Assembly (NCBI RefSeq): GCF_014217215.1
Contig: NZ_CP056080.1
Coordinates: 2,046,001-2,110,000, forward strand
From: Rothia nasimurium
GTDB lineage: Bacteria > Actinomycetota > Actinomycetes > Actinomycetales > Micrococcaceae
Length of the DNA: 64,000 bases
Direction of reading: 5' to 3'
In this document: positions 1 through 8,660 of the stretch, in pieces
Position numbering within the stretch: position 1 is the stretch's first letter
How the letters are laid out: every line of letters begins with the position of its first letter
Translations under genes and position numbers: made by a program
The notes under the pieces: generated by a model
What the model was told of the DNA's origin: nothing
The model's database searches: none
What the model saw: only the letters and a program-made list of their open reading frames with translations

Positions 1-387
1 AGCCTGCTAGACCCCTATACCGCTGAAAGCATTGACTTTACCCGTGGCCCCAAGACCAGCGAGGCTGTACCCATTGACCATGTAGTGGCCCTCTCTAATG
101 CCTGGGTTTCTGGGGCCTGGAAGTGGAGCGCAGACCAGCGCGTACTACTAGCGAATGACCCGCTCAACCTGCAGGCGGCAGGGCAGGCAGCGAATACCCA
201 GAAGTCCGATAAGAGCGCGGACGCCTGGCTCCCCCAGCCCGGCTACCGCTGCGAATACGTGGCACGGCAGATATCGGTAAAAGCTGCCTACCAGCTCACC
301 GTTACAGGCGCTGAAAAGCGGGCTATGCAGGGCGTCCTCGCGACGTGCCCTGACCAGCCCGCTTACAGGTCCAGCTTCGCTGGCTAG
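1..387 (+). CDS. HNH endonuclease family protein (DUF1524-like), 5' end cut by window
   Basis: The reading frame is open from base 1, so the gene starts outside the window; the ATG at 85 is internal. The visible 128 residues carry the pattern of the DUF1524/GmrSD C-terminal HNH family: DHVVAL (the metal-binding His region, near base 76-93), then LANDPLNL, then a K-S-D-K...WLP block. Such actinobacterial proteins are often small secreted or lipid-anchored nucleases, but the N-terminus that would show this is missing. A Cys in GYRCEY and another in ATCPDQ could form a disulfide, which would fit an exported protein (inference). The stop overlaps the convergent permease gene by 4 bases. Confidence 0.75.
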   Translation, partial: SLLDPYTAESIDFTRGPKTSEAVPIDHVVALSNAWVSGAWKWSADQRVLLANDPLNLQAAGQAANTQKSDKSADAWLPQPGYRCEYVARQISVKAAYQLTVTGAEKRAMQGVLATCPDQPAYRSSFAG

Positions 388-1817
388 TTGTTCTTAGCCT
401 TTTCTTCAGCACGGGCGGTGAGGGTCTGGCCGCGGTTCTTGCGGTAGACCAGCCACCAGCCGGCGCCCAGCAGGGCGTACCAGACCGGCATGGCAATCAG
501 GGCCTGGCGGGTGTCTTCGTACATGAAGAGCAGCACGATGACGCCCACGAAGAAGGCCAGGACGGCGTAGCAGGTAAAGACTCCACCGGGCAGCTTGTAG
601 ACGGATGCCTCGTGGAGCTGCGGGCAGGTTTTGCGGTACTTGAGGTAGGCAATCATAATCAGCGACCAAGTAACAACGGTCAGCACCGAAGCTACGGTGG
701 TCACCAGGGTGAAGGCCGCGATGAGGGAGTCACCCGAGTAGAGCAGAATCAGACCCGAGAAGAGGAGCACGGTGGTCAGGAAGAGACCGTTGCGGGGCAC
801 GCCATTCTTAGAGAGCTTGCCAAAGATGGCGGGGGCACTACCGCTTTGGGCCAGGCCGTAAATCATACGGGAGGTTGAGAAGATGCCCGAGTTAGCGGAC
901 GAGGTCGCACTGGTGAGCACCACGAAGTTCACCAGGTGGGCGGCAAAGCCTAGACCTGCCAGGGTGAACATTTCAACGAAGGGGCTCTGGTTAGGGTCGA
1001 TGTTGCGCCAGGGGGTGACCATGAGAATCACGGCCAGGGTCAGCACGTAGAAGATGATGATACGCACCGGCACCGCGTTGATGGCGCGGGGCAGGGTCTT
1101 GGTGGGGTCTTTGGTTTCAGCTGCGGTAGTACCAATCAGTTCAGCGCCCAGGAAGGCAAAGATGCCGATCTGGAAGGCCGCAAAGAAGCCGCTTGCACCC
1201 ATGGGGAAGAAGCCGCCGTCGTTCCAGAGGTTTGCAACGGAGGCCTTATCACCGTTAGGAGAGGTAAAGCCAGCGATCACCATGACCAGGCCCACGATGA
1301 TGAGAAGGACGATAGCCACAATCTTGATGAGGGCAAACCAGAACTCGATTTCACCAAAGTTCTTCACGCTGGGTAGGTTCAGAGCCAGCAACAGGCCGAT
1401 TAGGCAGAGAGCCGGAATCCAGGCCGGAAGGTCGGGCCACCAGAAGTGGACGTAGCTGGTAATAGCAATAATATCGGCAACACCGATAACGACCCAGGTA
1501 AACCAGTAGGACCAGCCCATCAGGAAACCAGCGCTGGGGCCCAGCAGGTCGGTGATGAAGTCGTTGAAGGTCTTGTAGCTGAGGTTTGACAGCAGCAGCT
1601 CACCCATGGCGCGGAGCACCAGGAAGATCACAGAACCGATGATGGCATAGACCAGCAGCAGGGAGGGGCCTGCGAGTGAGATGGTCTTGCCCGAGCCCAT
1701 AAAGAGGCCGGTGCCGATAGCGCCACCGATGGCGATGAGCTGAATATGACGGTTCGAAAGACCGCGTTGCAGACCTTCTGCCGCTTGCGGTTCAGGTGTG
1801 TGCTCGGCTGTAGCCAT
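384..1817 (-). CDS. cycA: CycA-type amino-acid permease (D-serine/D-alanine/glycine transporter family)
   Basis: APC-superfamily proton symporter of the inner membrane, about 477 residues and 12 predicted membrane helices. The N-terminal stretch LSNRHIQLIAIGGAIGTGLF, followed by MGSGKTISLAGPS and RAMGELLLSNLSYK, matches E. coli CycA closely throughout, including TTAAETKDP and SANSGIFSTSRM. CycA takes up D-serine, D-alanine and glycine, and that substrate range is inferred here. The frame stays open upstream to 1862, but the ATG at 1817 (MATAEHTPEP) is preferred because a purine-rich AAGGGGGG lies 6-13 bases before it and homologues start there. It stands alone and its last bases overlap the HNH gene on the other strand. 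Confidence 0.88.
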   Translation of the reverse strand: MATAEHTPEPQAAEGLQRGLSNRHIQLIAIGGAIGTGLFMGSGKTISLAGPSLLLVYAIIGSVIFLVLRAMGELLLSNLSYKTFNDFITDLLGPSAGFLMGWSYWFTWVVIGVADIIAITSYVHFWWPDLPAWIPALCLIGLLLALNLPSVKNFGEIEFWFALIKIVAIVLLIIVGLVMVIAGFTSPNGDKASVANLWNDGGFFPMGASGFFAAFQIGIFAFLGAELIGTTAAETKDPTKTLPRAINAVPVRIIIFYVLTLAVILMVTPWRNIDPNQSPFVEMFTLAGLGFAAHLVNFVVLTSATSSANSGIFSTSRMIYGLAQSGSAPAIFGKLSKNGVPRNGLFLTTVLLFSGLILLYSGDSLIAAFTLVTTVASVLTVVTWSLIMIAYLKYRKTCPQLHEASVYKLPGGVFTCYAVLAFFVGVIVLLFMYEDTRQALIAMPVWYALLGAGWWLVYRKNRGQTLTARAEEKAKNN

Positions 1818-2104
1818 GAGCGCCCCCCTTAGAAGAGTCAAAGACCTGCCGGAAGCGAACACGGCCCCTCTGCTGCGAGGAGAGCGGGGATTACGCGCCT
1901 TTCCAGACCGGTATTTTGTTATAGTTCAGGTCAAGTGTAGTCCTTCTTGCAGAGGTGTTTTTCCGTACAGGCTCAACACGAGCGTCCGACCAGCTACCCT
2001 TTCCCGCTGTTCAAGCCGCTATCACCGCGCTAGAATGTTTACACGGAAACAAAATTTTCTCGGGTCAATCCAGCACCCCGAGCCCCCTACCGACAGGATT
2101 TCTC

Positions 2105-2512
2105 ATGCCCAAGATCTCAAACGCAGCTCTTCGCCTCACCTCCGGCGCCCTGATTCTCAACTCAGGTATCGGCAAGCTCTCCATGGACGAGGCAACCTAC
2201 GGTCACCTCAAGGGCATGGCCTCAGCTGGCGTCCCCCAGGTGTCCAAGCTCTCCGACAAGCAGTTCGGCAAGGCCCTTGCCATCAGCGAAACCGCCCTGG
2301 GCGCTGCCCTACTGACCCCCTTCATTTCCCCCAAGCTGGCAGGCCTGGGCCTGACCGCTTTCTCAAGCGGCCTGCTGAGCATGTATTTCAACATTGATTC
2401 ACTGACCGAAAAGGACGGCATCCGCCCCACCCAGGAGGGCACCGCTATGGCTAAGGACGTCGTCCTGCTCGGCGCAGGTCTGGCTCTGCTCTTCTCAAGC
2501 AAGAAGAAGTAA
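2105..2512 (+). CDS. small membrane protein, DoxX-like
   Basis: A 135-residue protein starting MPKISNAALRLTSGALILNSGIG, with about three hydrophobic segments, a soluble loop (MDEATYGHLKGMASAGVPQVSKLSDKQ) and a Lys-rich C-terminus (SSKKK). The hydrophobicity pattern and the first helix resemble DoxX-like small membrane proteins of actinobacteria, with no catalytic motif visible. The ATG at 2105 is preceded by AGGA at 2094-2097; longer in-frame starts upstream lack a ribosome binding site and run into probable promoter sequence. The gene is monocistronic: a strong hairpin terminator follows. Function unknown. Confidence 0.7.
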   Translation: MPKISNAALRLTSGALILNSGIGKLSMDEATYGHLKGMASAGVPQVSKLSDKQFGKALAISETALGAALLTPFISPKLAGLGLTAFSSGLLSMYFNIDSLTEKDGIRPTQEGTAMAKDVVLLGAGLALLFSSKKK

Positions 2513-2532
2513 CCCCAAGCCCCCCTGCTTCA

Positions 2533-2567
2533 CCGCCCCGCTTCTTACCAGGAGCGGGGCGGTTTTC
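2533..2567 (+). terminator. Rho-independent terminator after the DoxX-like gene
   Basis: A perfect 10-bp stem, CCGCCCCGCT (2533-2542) with AGCGGGGCGG (2553-2562), has a 10-base loop and is followed by TTTT. Confidence 0.85.
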
Positions 2568-2645
2568 TATCCTTAATAACCCAACAGGAAGCAGGTCCAT
2601 CATCGGCCCCATGATAAGTTAACGAGAGCTAGACCATACAGAAAG

Positions 2646-4352
2646 ATGAGGAATAGAGCCGTGGGCACCCTGCAAGAAGCACTCGATACAGCCAGTAGCT
2701 TCATCTGGGGCCCCTTCCTCCTACTGCCCCTCCTCATTGGCACCGGAATCTTCCTCACCGTCCGCCTGGGCCTTATCCAACTCAGGCTCTTCACCAAGGC
2801 TATGAGCCTGCAGTTCGGGCGCCGCTCGCGACAAGAAGGAGCCAAAGGAGAGATCTCTTCCTTCCAGGCCATGAGCACAGCGCTAGGTGCCACCGTAGGC
2901 ACCGGCAACATTGTTGGTGTAGCCCTGTCCCTCAGCATCGGTGGCCCCGGCGCCCTTTTCTGGATGTGGGTCACAGCCATCTTTGGCATGGCCTCAAAAT
3001 ACACCGAATGCTTCCTCGGCGTCCGCTTTCGCCACCGGGACAAAATGGGCGAACTCACCGGCGGCCCGCAGGCCTACCTCCAGCGAGGCATTCCCAACCG
3101 CTTTGGCAAATTCCTCGCCACCATGTTCGCTGTCTGCTGTGTTTTCGCCTGCTTCGGCATTGGGAACATGACCCAGGCCAACGCTATCTCAGCCAACCTG
3201 GAGCACTCCTTCAACATTCCGCCCTACCTCACCGCGGGCGTCCTTGCCCTGGGAACAGCAGCAGCCCTGCTCGGCGGCATCAAGACCGTCTCAAAAGTCA
3301 CAGCCCTTTGCGTGCCCCTCATGATTCTGCTCTACCTTGGGTTTGGGGCCTACATCGTAGCAATCAATGCCCACATGCTCCCTGAAGCCTTTGCCATGAT
3401 TATGCGAGGAGCCTTCACCGGTGAAGGCGCCCTCGGTGGAGCCGTTGGCGCCGGAATGATTTTTGCCCTGCAAGTCGGTGCCCAGCGCTCACTATTCTCC
3501 AACGAGTCGGGTATGGGTACCGCAGCCATTCCCGCAGCGGTAGCAACCACGTCCCACCCCGTCCGCCAGGGGCTAGCCTCCATGACTCAGACCTTCGTTG
3601 ACACCATCGTGGTGATCTCAATGACGGGGTTCATCCTGCTCACAACGGGCGCCTGGCGGGGCGACGACCCGGCCACATCAACATCCATTGCTTTTGCCAC
3701 CGGCCTGCCCGGCAACTGGGGTGGCTACGTCGTCACCTTCTGCCTGGTCCTTCTGGGATACTCCACCGTACTCGGATGGTCCTACTACGGCGAACGCGCC
3801 CTAGAGTCACTCGGCGGTGGTGCCAAGGCTATCGTTAGCTATCGCATGATTTTTGCCCTGGTCTGTGGGCTTGGCGCCATCGCCCCGCTCACTCTGGTTT
3901 TCACCTTCTCAGATATCATGAACGGCCTGATGGCCATCCCCAACCTCATCGGCCTACTACTGCTCTCTGGCCTGGTAGCCCGCGAAACCAAGAAGTACCT
4001 CACTCACGACCCCAACTTCGAAGCAACGGTCGATAACATCGACAGCTTCATGTACGGCCACCCGGGCGGTCTGGACGCCCAAATCGATCATGAAGTTGAC
4101 CTCACCCAAAAGAACCCGGTTCTAGAACACCCCGATACCACCAGCCTCAAAGTGGTGACCGAAAAAATGCTTGCTGACGAGGCCAGCCAGAGCAACCAGC
4201 CCCAGCTCTACGACATCACCCTCGAAGAGGTCAACACAGGAAGTATCCCCCTACAGACAGGCTCCTTACCCATCATCCAGCAGGCAAAGCCCACCTTCGG
4301 CTCCCCCACCGACCCACGCGCTATCGACGACTCTACCAAGAGCACAAAATAA
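2646..4352 (+). CDS. sodium:alanine/glycine symporter (AGCS family), paralogue 1
   Basis: Inner-membrane symporter of the alanine or glycine:cation symporter family. The signature GTGNIVGVALSLSIGGPG followed by ALFWMWVTAIFGMASKY is clear, as are the later SNESGMGTAAI and NGLMAIPNLIGLLLLSG blocks. At 568 residues it is longer than usual because of a soluble C-terminal tail of about 120 residues (after KKYLTHDP) that includes FMYGHPGG. A second AGCS gene lies on the other strand beyond trmB and shares the MxGHPG tail motif. Start choice is uncertain: the ATG at 2646 has only a weak AGAAAG upstream, while a GTG at 2661 has GAGGAATAG before it. No hairpin terminator follows. Confidence 0.88.
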   Translation: MRNRAVGTLQEALDTASSFIWGPFLLLPLLIGTGIFLTVRLGLIQLRLFTKAMSLQFGRRSRQEGAKGEISSFQAMSTALGATVGTGNIVGVALSLSIGGPGALFWMWVTAIFGMASKYTECFLGVRFRHRDKMGELTGGPQAYLQRGIPNRFGKFLATMFAVCCVFACFGIGNMTQANAISANLEHSFNIPPYLTAGVLALGTAAALLGGIKTVSKVTALCVPLMILLYLGFGAYIVAINAHMLPEAFAMIMRGAFTGEGALGGAVGAGMIFALQVGAQRSLFSNESGMGTAAIPAAVATTSHPVRQGLASMTQTFVDTIVVISMTGFILLTTGAWRGDDPATSTSIAFATGLPGNWGGYVVTFCLVLLGYSTVLGWSYYGERALESLGGGAKAIVSYRMIFALVCGLGAIAPLTLVFTFSDIMNGLMAIPNLIGLLLLSGLVARETKKYLTHDPNFEATVDNIDSFMYGHPGGLDAQIDHEVDLTQKNPVLEHPDTTSLKVVTEKMLADEASQSNQPQLYDITLEEVNTGSIPLQTGSLPIIQQAKPTFGSPTDPRAIDDSTKSTK

Positions 4353-4774
4353 TTTTTCGTATCCATCACACCAACTTAATCAATAAATTAATACACTCGT
4401 CTTGCAACACCGTCTGGAGAGAGCTCTGCTTTCGGCCGTAAAACTTTTCAACTTTCTCTTGAAGTTTCAAGTATTTTATCTCCCTCAGCCTCAAAAGCGC
4501 GCCCCTCCCACCCTGGATAGCCCCAGCGGCACCCTACTGACCGACATGAACGATGTTGCTACAGACGCCACCGGTTCAAACCAGGTCGGCACCTACGTTA
4601 ACTCAAGCGATCCGCTCGTCACCTTCGCGTACGCTGGACAGGCAGGCTGTTTTCAGCCTGCCCCGGTGTCTATCTGTGACGATATACTTGGGGAAGTCTT
4701 TCTTTCCCCCTACCGGCGGCACTTAGCGTTTCCGTGCGCGCCGGTTTATCTGTTTCAACCCCGCAAGGAGAGTT
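4353..4774 (+). other. intergenic region and possible structured trmB leader
   Basis: A 422-base gap. The first half is AT-rich and may hold a promoter. The second half has three hairpins in a row: GGCAGGCT...AGCCTGCC near 4640-4663, GGGGAA...TTCCCC near 4690-4709, and ACCGGCG (4712-4718) with CGCCGGT (4739-4745). No U run follows them directly and the last lies about 30 bases before the trmB start, so they look more like leader structure than a terminator. I do not recognise a known riboswitch class. An open frame at 4402-4788 has no ribosome binding site or family features and is not called. Confidence 0.35.
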
Positions 4775-5596
4775 ATGGAAACCAATAAGCAGAAGCAGGA
4801 TCTGGCGGCTAAGGCCGAGCGCGCAGCGGCAGGTGAAGACCTGACTGCCCCCGTCCCTGAGCAGTTCCACCGCCAACCCTACTCGTTCGTCCGCCGCGGT
4901 GACCGCCTGACCGCCCGCCGTCAGAAGGCCTGGGATACCTACGCCCCTACCCATGTGCTCGACCTACCCCGCAATATCGGCGACACTTCGGTCGCTGAGG
5001 GCGCGGTCTTTGACCAGCAGACCCTGTACGGACGCTCCGACGCCCCTCTCGTTGTTGAAATCGGCTCCGGCCTGGGCGAGGCTATCGTCAACCGTGCCAC
5101 CCAGGTGCCCGAGGCTAACTTCCTGGCCGTTGAGGTCTACACTCCCGGCATCGCCGACCTGCTCCTGAAGATGGGTCAGGCCGGGGTCGAGAATGTGCGT
5201 GTAGCTCAGGCTAACGCCCCCGAGCTGCTCGATAACCTGCTCGAAGAGTCTTCTGTTGATGAGCTCTGGGTCTTCTTCCCCGACCCCTGGCACAAGGCCC
5301 GCCACCACAAGCGTCGTCTGGTCTCCCCTACCTTTGCAGATAAGGTGGCCCGGGTTCTTAAGCCCGGTGGTATCTGGCGTCTGGCCACCGACTGGGAAGA
5401 ATATGCCCTTGTCATGCGTGAGGTACTTGATGCCCACCCCGAGTTCACCAACGCCCACGCCGGTGAAAACACCACCGATGAAGACCCTGTTGGCGGCTGG
5501 GCCCCTCGTTGGGACGGACGCGTGGTCACCAGTTTCGAACGCAAGGCAGGTGAGGCGGGCCGCCGGGCCCACGACCTGACCTACATTCGTCGGTAA
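4775..5596 (+). CDS. trmB: tRNA (guanine-N7-)-methyltransferase TrmB
   Basis: A class I SAM-dependent methyltransferase that makes m7G46 in the tRNA variable loop. The 273-residue product shows the family blocks in order: the SAM-binding VVEIGSGLGEA near residue 95, FLAVEVYTPGIADLL, NVRVAQANAPELL, and the catalytic/tRNA-binding block VFFPDPWHKARHHKRRL, then LKPGGIWRLATDWEEYA. The N-terminal 50 residues are a charged extension typical of actinobacterial TrmB. The ATG is preceded by AAGGAGAGTT, a good ribosome binding site. It is monocistronic, between two AGCS transporters, and ends in a bidirectional terminator. Confidence 0.95.
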   Translation: METNKQKQDLAAKAERAAAGEDLTAPVPEQFHRQPYSFVRRGDRLTARRQKAWDTYAPTHVLDLPRNIGDTSVAEGAVFDQQTLYGRSDAPLVVEIGSGLGEAIVNRATQVPEANFLAVEVYTPGIADLLLKMGQAGVENVRVAQANAPELLDNLLEESSVDELWVFFPDPWHKARHHKRRLVSPTFADKVARVLKPGGIWRLATDWEEYALVMREVLDAHPEFTNAHAGENTTDEDPVGGWAPRWDGRVVTSFERKAGEAGRRAHDLTYIRR

Positions 5597-5612
5597 AAAT
5601 CCGTTAGCTGTG

Positions 5613-5667
5613 TAAAAAAGGCGGGTACCCGAACACACCTTAGGTGTGCGGGTACCCGCCTCTTTTA
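5613..5667. terminator. bidirectional terminator between trmB and AGCS paralogue 2
   Basis: The outer stem is 12 bp (5620-5631 with 5649-5660, GGCGGGTACCCG type). An inner 7-bp stem CACACCT/AGGTGTG sits at 5634-5640 and 5642-5648. A six-A run lies on the left and TCTTTT on the right, so it can stop both convergent transcripts. Confidence 0.9.
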
Positions 5668-5683
5668 TAGGTAGGGGGTCTTC

Positions 5684-7138
5684 TTACTGCACCGTTTTCT
5701 CGTAGGAGTCAATCGCTCCGGGGTGCCCCTGCATAAAGGCGTCGATCTCGGCCTTAGATGCGGTGAGCTTGGGGTCGTTGGCCAGGTAGTACTTGGTCTC
5801 TCGAACGATTAGCCCCGACATGAGGAGCAGGCCGATCAGGTTGGGAATAGCCATGAGCCCGTTGGCAATGTCTGAGAAGGTCCAGGCCACGGTCAGCTCC
5901 ATGGTGCAACCGAAGTAGACAATCACCGCGAAGAAAAGGCGGTAGGGGGTAACGCCGCGGCGTCCAAAGAGGCGCTCGATGTTGCGTTCGCCGTAGTAGG
6001 CCCAGCCCAGAATGGTGGAGTAGGCAAACATGACCAGGCCGATAGTCACGATCCAGCTTCCTGCGGGGCCGATCACCGAGGCGAAGGCCTGGCTGGTCAT
6101 AACGGAAGCAGACATTTGCTCGCCGGTTGCGGGGTCGCTGGCGTGCCAGATACCGGTGACAACCAGCACCAGGCCGGTGCAGGAGACCACGATGATGGTG
6201 TCGATGAAGGTCTGGGTCATCGATACCATGCCCTGGCGCACCGGGTGGGTGGTCTGGGCAGCTGATGCGGCGATAGCGGCAGAGCCCATGCCGGATTCGT
6301 TGGAGAAAATACCTCGGGCCACGCCGTACTGTACGGCGTACATGAGGGTGGAACCCACAAAGCCGCCGACCGCTGAGGAGCCGGTGAAGGCGTCCGCAAA
6401 AATCTGGCCGAAGGCCGCGGGCAGGTCAGCGGCGTGCACACTCAGAATATAGAGGGCCCCGCCCACATAGAAGAGAATCATAACCGGCACGAAGGCACTG
6501 GTCACCCGCCCGATAGATTTAATACCGCCCATCAGCACGAAGAGGGTGATGAAGGCCAGCACGATGCCGGTGAGGGCAGCGGGCAGGTGGAAGGTGTCTT
6601 CAAGGTTGTGGGCAATGGAGTTACCCTGGGCGGTATTACCGATGCCGAAGGACGCCAGCACGGCGGCTACCGCGAAGAAGAGGGCTAGGAATTTACCCAG
6701 GGGGCCTTTGATACCGCGCTGGAGGTAGTACTGGGGGCCGCCGGAGACTTCCCCCTTGGCATCTGTGGTGCGGTAGCGTACGCCCAGGAAGGCCTCGGAG
6801 TACTTGGATGCCATACCGAAAATAGCGGTGACCCACATCCAGAAGAGGGAGCCGGGGCCACCGATGGAAATCGCGGTGGCGACGCCGACGATATTACCGG
6901 TACCCACCGTCGCGGCTAGGGCGGTGGTGAGGGACTGGAACTGGGAGATGTCGCCACCGGTGGCGCCGTCGTCCTTGCGTTCGAAGAAGGCTAAACGGTT
7001 AGCGACGAGTAGTTTGGTGAGCTGGATAAAGCCCAGCCGCACCGTCAGGTAGATACCGGTGCCAAGAAGCAGCGGTATGAGCACAAAAGGCCCCCAGATG
7101 AGGGAGCTTATAGCGCTCAAGACGTCTTGAAAGGTCAT
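5684..7138 (-). CDS. sodium:alanine/glycine symporter (AGCS family), paralogue 2
   Basis: A 484-residue AGCS-family sodium or proton symporter for alanine or glycine. Motifs: SSLIWGPFVLIPLLLGTG at the N-terminus, GTGNIVGVATAISIGGPG, WVTAIFGMASKYSEAFLGVR, SNESGMGSAAI and NGLMAIPNLIGLLLMSG. The start at 7138 (MTFQDVL) is chosen over the open extension to 7240 because AAGGAC lies just upstream and the family begins there. It shares the C-terminal MxGHPG motif with the paralogue at 2646 but has a much shorter tail. It converges on trmB, with a terminator serving both. Confidence 0.92.
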   Translation of the reverse strand: MTFQDVLSAISSLIWGPFVLIPLLLGTGIYLTVRLGFIQLTKLLVANRLAFFERKDDGATGGDISQFQSLTTALAATVGTGNIVGVATAISIGGPGSLFWMWVTAIFGMASKYSEAFLGVRYRTTDAKGEVSGGPQYYLQRGIKGPLGKFLALFFAVAAVLASFGIGNTAQGNSIAHNLEDTFHLPAALTGIVLAFITLFVLMGGIKSIGRVTSAFVPVMILFYVGGALYILSVHAADLPAAFGQIFADAFTGSSAVGGFVGSTLMYAVQYGVARGIFSNESGMGSAAIAASAAQTTHPVRQGMVSMTQTFIDTIIVVSCTGLVLVVTGIWHASDPATGEQMSASVMTSQAFASVIGPAGSWIVTIGLVMFAYSTILGWAYYGERNIERLFGRRGVTPYRLFFAVIVYFGCTMELTVAWTFSDIANGLMAIPNLIGLLLMSGLIVRETKYYLANDPKLTASKAEIDAFMQGHPGAIDSYEKTVQ

Positions 7139-7198
7139 GTGGTGTCCTTGATACAGGTCGCTGCGGGCGAGGGAGCACCGCAGCTGCGTGATGAATAA

Positions 7199-7239
7199 GG
7201 ACGCCCCGCCGCAGGCGTGTGCACTGCGGTGGGGCGCCA
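7199..7239 (-). terminator. hairpin downstream of the baeRF-like gene
   Basis: A GC-rich stem, GCCCC-x-CCGCAG on one side and CTGCGG-x-GGGGC on the other, with a 9-base loop. On the minus strand it is followed by CCTTATT. It lies about 60 bases past the stop at 7298 and is the likely end of that transcript. Confidence 0.6.
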
Positions 7240-7297
7240 TTCAACTATAGCGAGTCAAGAACAGGAAGACCTATATCGTCTTACCCTGTGTACGGGC

Positions 7298-8399
7298 TTA
7301 CCAGCGGGTGATTGCCGCCAGTTTTTCTTCTAGTGTTTCGGGGGCTGGCTTCACCTCGCCACCGGAGCGGAGCACCAGGTTAATGGCCTGGGCCGCATCG
7401 CTGAGCTGCTCCCCTCCACTGCTTTCTGTATCGGGGGCTACCAGGAGGGTTGCGATTTGCCCCTGGGTCGCTGCATCCAGCACCTCGCCGGCTCCGATGT
7501 AGCGTTTGCCGGAGCGGGCATCGTCAATCTGCTGGGCTAGGTTCTTGGCCTCGTTGTCAGCTTCTTCGTCGAATACGGGCTGGAGTTTTTCAAGGAGCTG
7601 GCTTTCGCTCATCTCATCGACTCTGCCGGTAATGACGGTGTCAAGCACATCGCCCCAACCGGTGACGGAGCGGAACTCGTTGGCCAGTTCTTCAACTCCC
7701 GCGAGGACGAGCGGGTGGCGGTTGGATTCTGCAACCTCCGCCTCGATACCCTGGGCTACTTTGCGCAGGAAACGCTCGCGGTAGATACGGTCGGTGTCTG
7801 AGTCGTTCGTGTGGGCGTGGAAGGTAGCTTCCCCTCCGCCCTTGGGGGCTTGCTGCTGGGTGCGCTGTACATCGTAATCGTTGTAGATGTCGTCTTCGCT
7901 CTCGATCATGTTGTCGAGGTTGATGCGGCCGATACGGGTCCCGTCGGTTTCAAAAAGGCGCACCTCCTTACGGGAGAGCGCTAGCAGGTGCAGGCTGGTG
8001 TCGGTGCTCAAAAGGGGGGACGAGGGCGGTGAGGTCGTAGTCGTTGGCGACGGTGACGCTTTCAGGCAGGTCAAGCGGTAGGCGCTGGGTGGTGAGCTGG
8101 CCGTTGTCGAGCAAGACCAGCAGGCCGTCCCCCTGATGCTGCCAGTAGTCTCGATCGTCGTGTAGCTCTTGAGCCGGTGCCAAAATTGCATCGGCGTCGG
8201 CGCCTGCCGCTTCAAGCTTTTCCCGGGCTGTTGAGAGCAGGTTGCGAAAGCGGGTGGCATTACCGGTGGTGTCACGGCCTGCACGCTCGGTCGGCAGGGT
8301 GAGAGTCACGCGTACCGCCCCGTCAGAAGCGGGCTCCGTCAAAGCCTGTAAATCTAGGGTGTCGAAAGGCTTGTTGGTGGAGAGGTGGGTGTCGGTCAC
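7298..8399 (-). pseudogene. baeRF-family (eRF1-like) protein, frameshifted
   Basis: Two overlapping frames together make one protein of the bacterial archaeo-eukaryotic release-factor-like (baeRF) families. Frame 1 (from ATG 8399) gives the N-terminal part with LPTERAG and YWQHQGDGLLVLL. Frame 2 gives LLALSRKEVRLFETDG, HPLVLAGVEEL, the central helical part and the closing LAAITRW, where family members usually end in a similar aromatic tail. The join lies at the C6 run of the coding strand (plus-strand G run 8014-8019). Removing one C restores ALVPLLSTDTSLHLLALS, the expected family sequence, and a product of about 366 residues. It could be a true mutation, a phase-variable tract, a +1 recoding site or a sequencing error. 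The molecular role of baeRF proteins is poorly known; a ribosome-linked role is inferred from fold. Confidence 0.75.
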
Positions 8400-8584
8400 G
8401 GTCGGCTCCTTTGTCGATCGGTGGGGGTGCGGGACTACCCGCTGATAGAACTAAGCTAGCTGACCAATACCTGGGGTTTCAAGACTTTAAGCCTTATCCC
8501 TAGCAGAATGACAGCTTATGAACAGTAGACTGACAAATTTCCCACAAAACCTGGTGTACCCGCCCCTGGCTACCGTAGACTTAA

Positions 8585-8624
8585 AGATTGTGGCAGCACC
8601 CAGCTCTGGGTGCCGCCACGTTTT
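8585..8624. terminator. terminator after the LLM oxidoreductase gene
   Basis: GTGGC-x-GCACCCAG pairs with CTGGGTGC-x-GCCAC between 8590 and 8619. It is followed by GTTTT on the plus strand and by AATCTTTAA on the minus strand. It lies 40 bases beyond the minus-strand stop at 8661. Confidence 0.7.
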
Positions 8625-8660
8625 AAGCCGCCGTAACCGCTTACGTCGCTACCGGCGTCC

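Noticed and set aside
4402-4788. 128-codon plus-strand frame before trmB
   Set aside because: No ribosome binding site, no family resemblance, and it overlaps the trmB start and its leader hairpins.
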